Notes under the pieces: generated by a model
What the model saw: the letters and a program-made list of their open reading frames with translations, nothing else
What the model was told of the DNA's origin: nothing
Database searches by the model: none
Shown here: one piece after another, positions 6,786 to 9,001 of the stretch
How the letters are laid out: each line of letters opens with the position of its first letter
Position numbering within the stretch: position 1 is the stretch's first letter
Made by a program: the position numbers and the translations under genes
Source: Gammaproteobacteria bacterium
GTDB taxonomy: Bacteria; Pseudomonadota; Gammaproteobacteria; Thiohalomonadales; Thiohalomonadaceae
DNA: 9,001 nt
Assembly: GCA_015232955.1 (NCBI GenBank)
Contig: JADFYS010000062.1
Span: forward strand, 1-9,001
Reading direction: 5' to 3'

Positions 6786-7478
6786 GTGGATCTGACTCTG
6801 TTACAGAAGATTGCGGTGTGGGCGGTGCCGGTGCTGTTTGCCATTACCGTTCATGAGACGATGCACGGCTGGATGGCGTGGCGCTTGGGGGATCCCACTG
6901 CCCGGATGCTGGGCCGGCTTTCACTCAATCCGGTTCGCCATATTGATCCGGTGGGGACGATCCTGGTTCCCGGGCTGCTGCTGACTCTGGGTGGGTTTCT
7001 CTTTGGTTGGGCCAAGCCGGTCCCGGTCACCTGGGAAAATCTCAAAAAACCGAAGCGCGATATGGCGCTGGTGGCGATAGCCGGGCCGCTCTCTAATCTG
7101 TTTATGGCACTGGTTTGGGCGCTATTGATGCGGCTGGTGGTGACTCTGGCGACGACAGAGAGTGTGGTGGTGATCTATCTCCTCTATCTCGGGATTGCCG
7201 GGATCCTCATCAATTCGGTGCTTATGGTGTTGAATCTACTCCCGTTACCTCCTCTGGATGGTGGCCGGGTGGTGGCTGGGTTGCTCCCCGGGCGCTACTC
7301 GTGGCAATTCTCTCGCCTCGAACCTTACGGTCTGCCGATACTGATCGTCTTAATGGTCACCGGAGTGCTCAGTCAGGTGATCGGACCTCCGGTGATGTTG
7401 GTGATGGGGCTGATGACCGCCATCTCCGGGCTGTCGGCCAACAGTTTTTATCTGCTGTTTTCCAACCTGAGTGGATAA
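6786..7478 (+). CDS. M50-family site-2-protease-like membrane metalloprotease
   Basis: Integral membrane zinc protease of the M50 family, a compact form without PDZ or CBS domains. The 230-residue protein has HETMHG (23-28), the HExxH zinc and catalytic site inside the first membrane segment. It also has LSLNPVRHIDPVG (45-57) and, in a later segment, NLLPLPPLDGG (150-160), where Asp158 is the third zinc ligand. Hydrophobic spans lie near 8-22, 55-75, 95-120, 127-152, 183-198 and 201-226. The start is GTG at 6786, set by AGGGGGAG just upstream and by the end of yciO. PHP-yciO-M50 is a recurring gammaproteobacterial arrangement, often followed by trpS and scpA/scpB; here a convergent sqr follows instead. 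The substrate is unknown. Short members like this are often annotated only as site-2 protease family. Confidence 0.9.
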   Translation: MDLTLLQKIAVWAVPVLFAITVHETMHGWMAWRLGDPTARMLGRLSLNPVRHIDPVGTILVPGLLLTLGGFLFGWAKPVPVTWENLKKPKRDMALVAIAGPLSNLFMALVWALLMRLVVTLATTESVVVIYLLYLGIAGILINSVLMVLNLLPLPPLDGGRVVAGLLPGRYSWQFSRLEPYGLPILIVLMVTGVLSQVIGPPVMLVMGLMTAISGLSANSFYLLFSNLSG

Positions 7479-7537
7479 CGCAGTTGACCGCTACGAATAC
7501 CCATCAACATCATGATAGGCGATAACCAATACCAAAA

Positions 7538-7566
7538 CGGTTCCGGACAACAGTGGTCCGGAACCG
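7538..7566 (-). terminator. Terminator hairpin downstream of sqr
   Basis: An 11-base-pair perfect stem (7538-7548 with 7556-7566, core GGTTCCGGAC) closes a seven-base loop. On the minus strand it is followed by TTTT and further T-rich bases, which suits termination of sqr 12 bases after its stop codon. The plus strand has no T-run, so it would act only weakly for the M50 operon, though the hairpin may still protect that 3' end. Confidence 0.7.
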
Positions 7567-7577
7567 GTCGGTGGTCG

Positions 7578-8849
7578 TTACTTCAGCTTCTCGATACCGA
7601 GGGCACGCAGGATATACTTTTCAAAGATCGGTTCGTTGGTCCCTTTCTTCATCTTGCTGATAAAGTACTTCTCAAAGGCGATCTTCGCCATATGGACCCA
7701 TTTCCCCTTCTTCATCCATGAGACATTGCGAGGGGGAATCTGTGGCATTGCGACAAAGGCGACCCCGGTATCTCCGAGATCAGCAAGGCAGATGGCGTTC
7801 CAGGTGGCGGTCTCATCAGGGGCCTTACCATCAATATCATTTTTGATGTTATGGACCGCTGCCAGGACCATTGATTCGATCATATAGCCGGTCTTGGGGG
7901 TACCGGTGGGAACAGGGGTCGCCTCTACCGGAGGGATGGCAATGCCGACGCCGATACCATAGATGTTGTTCCACTTTGGATTCTGCTGGTACTCATTCAC
8001 CTTGACAAAGCCGCGGGGGTTGGCCAGATCCTCGCCGACCTTGGCGACGGCATCTATCCCTTTAAAGGCGGGGAGCATCATCGAGTAGTTGAACGGCAGT
8101 TCATGCTGTTTAATCACATCTCCGGCATCATTATGCTCATCGACAAACATCACTCCATTCTCAACTTTGGTGACCTTGGCGTTACAGATCCATTTGATGT
8201 GGGCGTTGCGCAGCTCAGACTCCAGCATCCCCTTGGAGTCGCCGACCCCTCCCAGACCGAGATGGCCGATGTACGGCTCGGAGGTGACAAAGGTCATCGG
8301 GACCTTATCCCGAATTTTCCGTTTGCGCAGCTCGGTCTCCATAATGAAGGCGAACTCGTAGGCGGGACCAAAACAGGAGGCCATCTGCACCGCGCCGACG
8401 ACGATAGGACCGGGATCGAGGAGAAACTCCTGCCACTTGTCATAGGCGAGTTCAGCGTGGTCGGTGGTACAGACCGAGACGGTGTTATTCTCAGGCCCAA
8501 GCCCCTCGACTTCATCAAATGCCAGTTTGGGGCCGGTAGCGAGTACCAGATAGTCATATTCGACCCGCTCTCCATTGTCGAGAATGAGGGCAGACTCGTC
8601 GGGTTTGATCTCCTCCACACTCTGAACGATGAGATCGATTTTCTGTTTTTTGAGATAGGGTTCAAGGGGGAAAGAGATGTCAGCTCGTGTTCTCCAGCCA
8701 ACAGCGACCCAGGGGTTAGAGGGGACAAAAGTGAAATCTGCTCGATTGGTGATGACCGTGACCTTGTGCTCTTTTTCGAGAATCGAGCGGGTGTCGTAGG
8801 CCATGGGCAGGCCACCCGTGCTTGCTCCGACAATTACGATATGTGCCAT
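7578..8849 (-). CDS. sqr: Sulfide:quinone oxidoreductase (SQR)
   Basis: This membrane-bound FAD enzyme oxidises sulfide to zero-valent sulfur and reduces quinone. The 423-residue protein begins with the Rossmann motif IVIVGASTGG (4-13) and has no signal peptide. All three catalytic cysteines of the Acidithiobacillus ferrooxidans enzyme (128, 160, 356) have counterparts: Cys127 (SVCTTDHAE), Cys159 (MASCFGPAYE) and Cys354 (NAICLADLGD). Other shared stretches are FVPSNPWVAVGW (41-52), LATGPKLAF (103-111), TSEPYIGHLG (189-198) and VPTGTPKTGYMIESMV (313-328). The C-terminal part (about 380-404, Lys/Arg-rich with aromatic residues) suits an amphipathic membrane anchor. The start is ATG at 8849 with AAGGGG about ten bases upstream. 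Cys71 of FccB has no counterpart here, so this is an SQR and not a second FccB. It is probably transcribed alone, ending at the hairpin near 7538. Confidence 0.95.
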   Translation of the reverse strand: MAHIVIVGASTGGLPMAYDTRSILEKEHKVTVITNRADFTFVPSNPWVAVGWRTRADISFPLEPYLKKQKIDLIVQSVEEIKPDESALILDNGERVEYDYLVLATGPKLAFDEVEGLGPENNTVSVCTTDHAELAYDKWQEFLLDPGPIVVGAVQMASCFGPAYEFAFIMETELRKRKIRDKVPMTFVTSEPYIGHLGLGGVGDSKGMLESELRNAHIKWICNAKVTKVENGVMFVDEHNDAGDVIKQHELPFNYSMMLPAFKGIDAVAKVGEDLANPRGFVKVNEYQQNPKWNNIYGIGVGIAIPPVEATPVPTGTPKTGYMIESMVLAAVHNIKNDIDGKAPDETATWNAICLADLGDTGVAFVAMPQIPPRNVSWMKKGKWVHMAKIAFEKYFISKMKKGTNEPIFEKYILRALGIEKLK

Positions 8850-8909
8850 CTATTTTTTTCCCCTTAGGTGAAGAGTCAGTGATAAAGAAACAGGTCCGCA
8901 ATGGGATGT

Positions 8910-8929
8910 TGAGATAAAATCGAGTCAAA
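8910..8929. repeat. Direct repeat copy 1 upstream of sqr
   Basis: The core TGAGATAAAATC (8910-8921) recurs exactly at 8955-8966. Over 20 bases the two copies match at 18 positions. This copy lies 61 bases upstream of the sqr start codon. An activator or repressor site is a reasonable guess, but no known consensus fits convincingly. Confidence 0.6.
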
Positions 8930-8954
8930 AACATGAAACAGATTGCCAGAGAAA

Positions 8955-8974
8955 TGAGATAAAATCAAGTAAAA
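8955..8974. repeat. Direct repeat copy 2 upstream of sqr
   Basis: Second copy of the 20-base AT-rich repeat, 45 bases from the first (start to start), close to four helical turns and in the same orientation. Read toward sqr it contains TTGAT, a half-site of FNR/CRP-type boxes, but the matching second half is not clear. The upstream bases to 9001 are very AT-rich. Confidence 0.6.
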
Positions 8975-9001
8975 TCATTAATTTATAATTACCTTATATA
9001 G

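Noticed and set aside
8103..8867. Long open frame on the plus strand opposite sqr (254 codons)
   Set aside because: It is fully antisense to SQR, whose three cysteines and FAD motifs are intact; no family features are visible in the antisense product.
8935..8948. TGGCAA on the minus strand as a sigma54 -24 element for sqr, of interest because FisR-type control of sqr is known
   Set aside because: The -12 position reads TTCA instead of TTGC and the -24 element is imperfect.

Overview
The window looks like chromosomal DNA of a sulfur-oxidising gammaproteobacterium. Three observations support this. The purF-metZ pair is typical of gammaproteobacteria such as Pseudomonas. A PHP phosphoesterase followed by a YciO protein is the rnm(yciV)-yciO pair of E. 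coli. Both a periplasmic flavocytochrome c sulfide dehydrogenase (FccAB) and a membrane sulfide:quinone oxidoreductase (SQR) are present; the first resembles the Allochromatium vinosum protein as I remember it, the second the Acidithiobacillus ferrooxidans protein. The species cannot be named from this. No tRNA, rRNA, CRISPR array, transposase or phage gene was seen. All eight genes are intact.

Layout, left to right. Positions 152-2856 (+) hold purF (purine biosynthesis) and metZ (homocysteine from sulfide), 17 bases apart and probably one transcript. Positions 2857-2980 hold a small dispersed-type hairpin and a strong bidirectional terminator where metZ meets fccB tail to tail. Positions 2981-4906 (-) hold the fccA-fccB operon, a Sec-exported dihaem cytochrome and a Tat-exported flavoprotein. 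Positions 4907-5299 are a 393-base divergent control region with a hairpin in front of fccA, a sigma70-like promoter reading right, and a highly self-complementary leader before the PHP gene. Positions 5300-7478 (+) hold a tight three-gene operon: a PHP-domain nuclease/phosphatase of the Rnm type, YciO, and an M50 site-2-protease-like membrane protein. A terminator hairpin lies at 7538-7566. Positions 7578-8849 (-) encode SQR, and its upstream region to 9001 carries two near-identical AT-rich direct repeats.

How the genes fit together. FccAB would oxidise sulfide in the periplasm and feed electrons to soluble cytochrome c, while SQR would feed the quinone pool. MetZ consumes sulfide for methionine synthesis. 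Three sulfide-using enzymes therefore lie within about 7 kb, although purF-metZ and PHP-yciO-M50 are conserved housekeeping blocks that may simply be neighbours. The parts I cannot explain from known annotation are non-coding: the multi-helix leader that pairs across the TTG start of the Rnm-like gene, a perfect 24-base palindrome inside purF, the hairpin ahead of fccA and the repeat pair ahead of sqr. I saw no clear new protein system.
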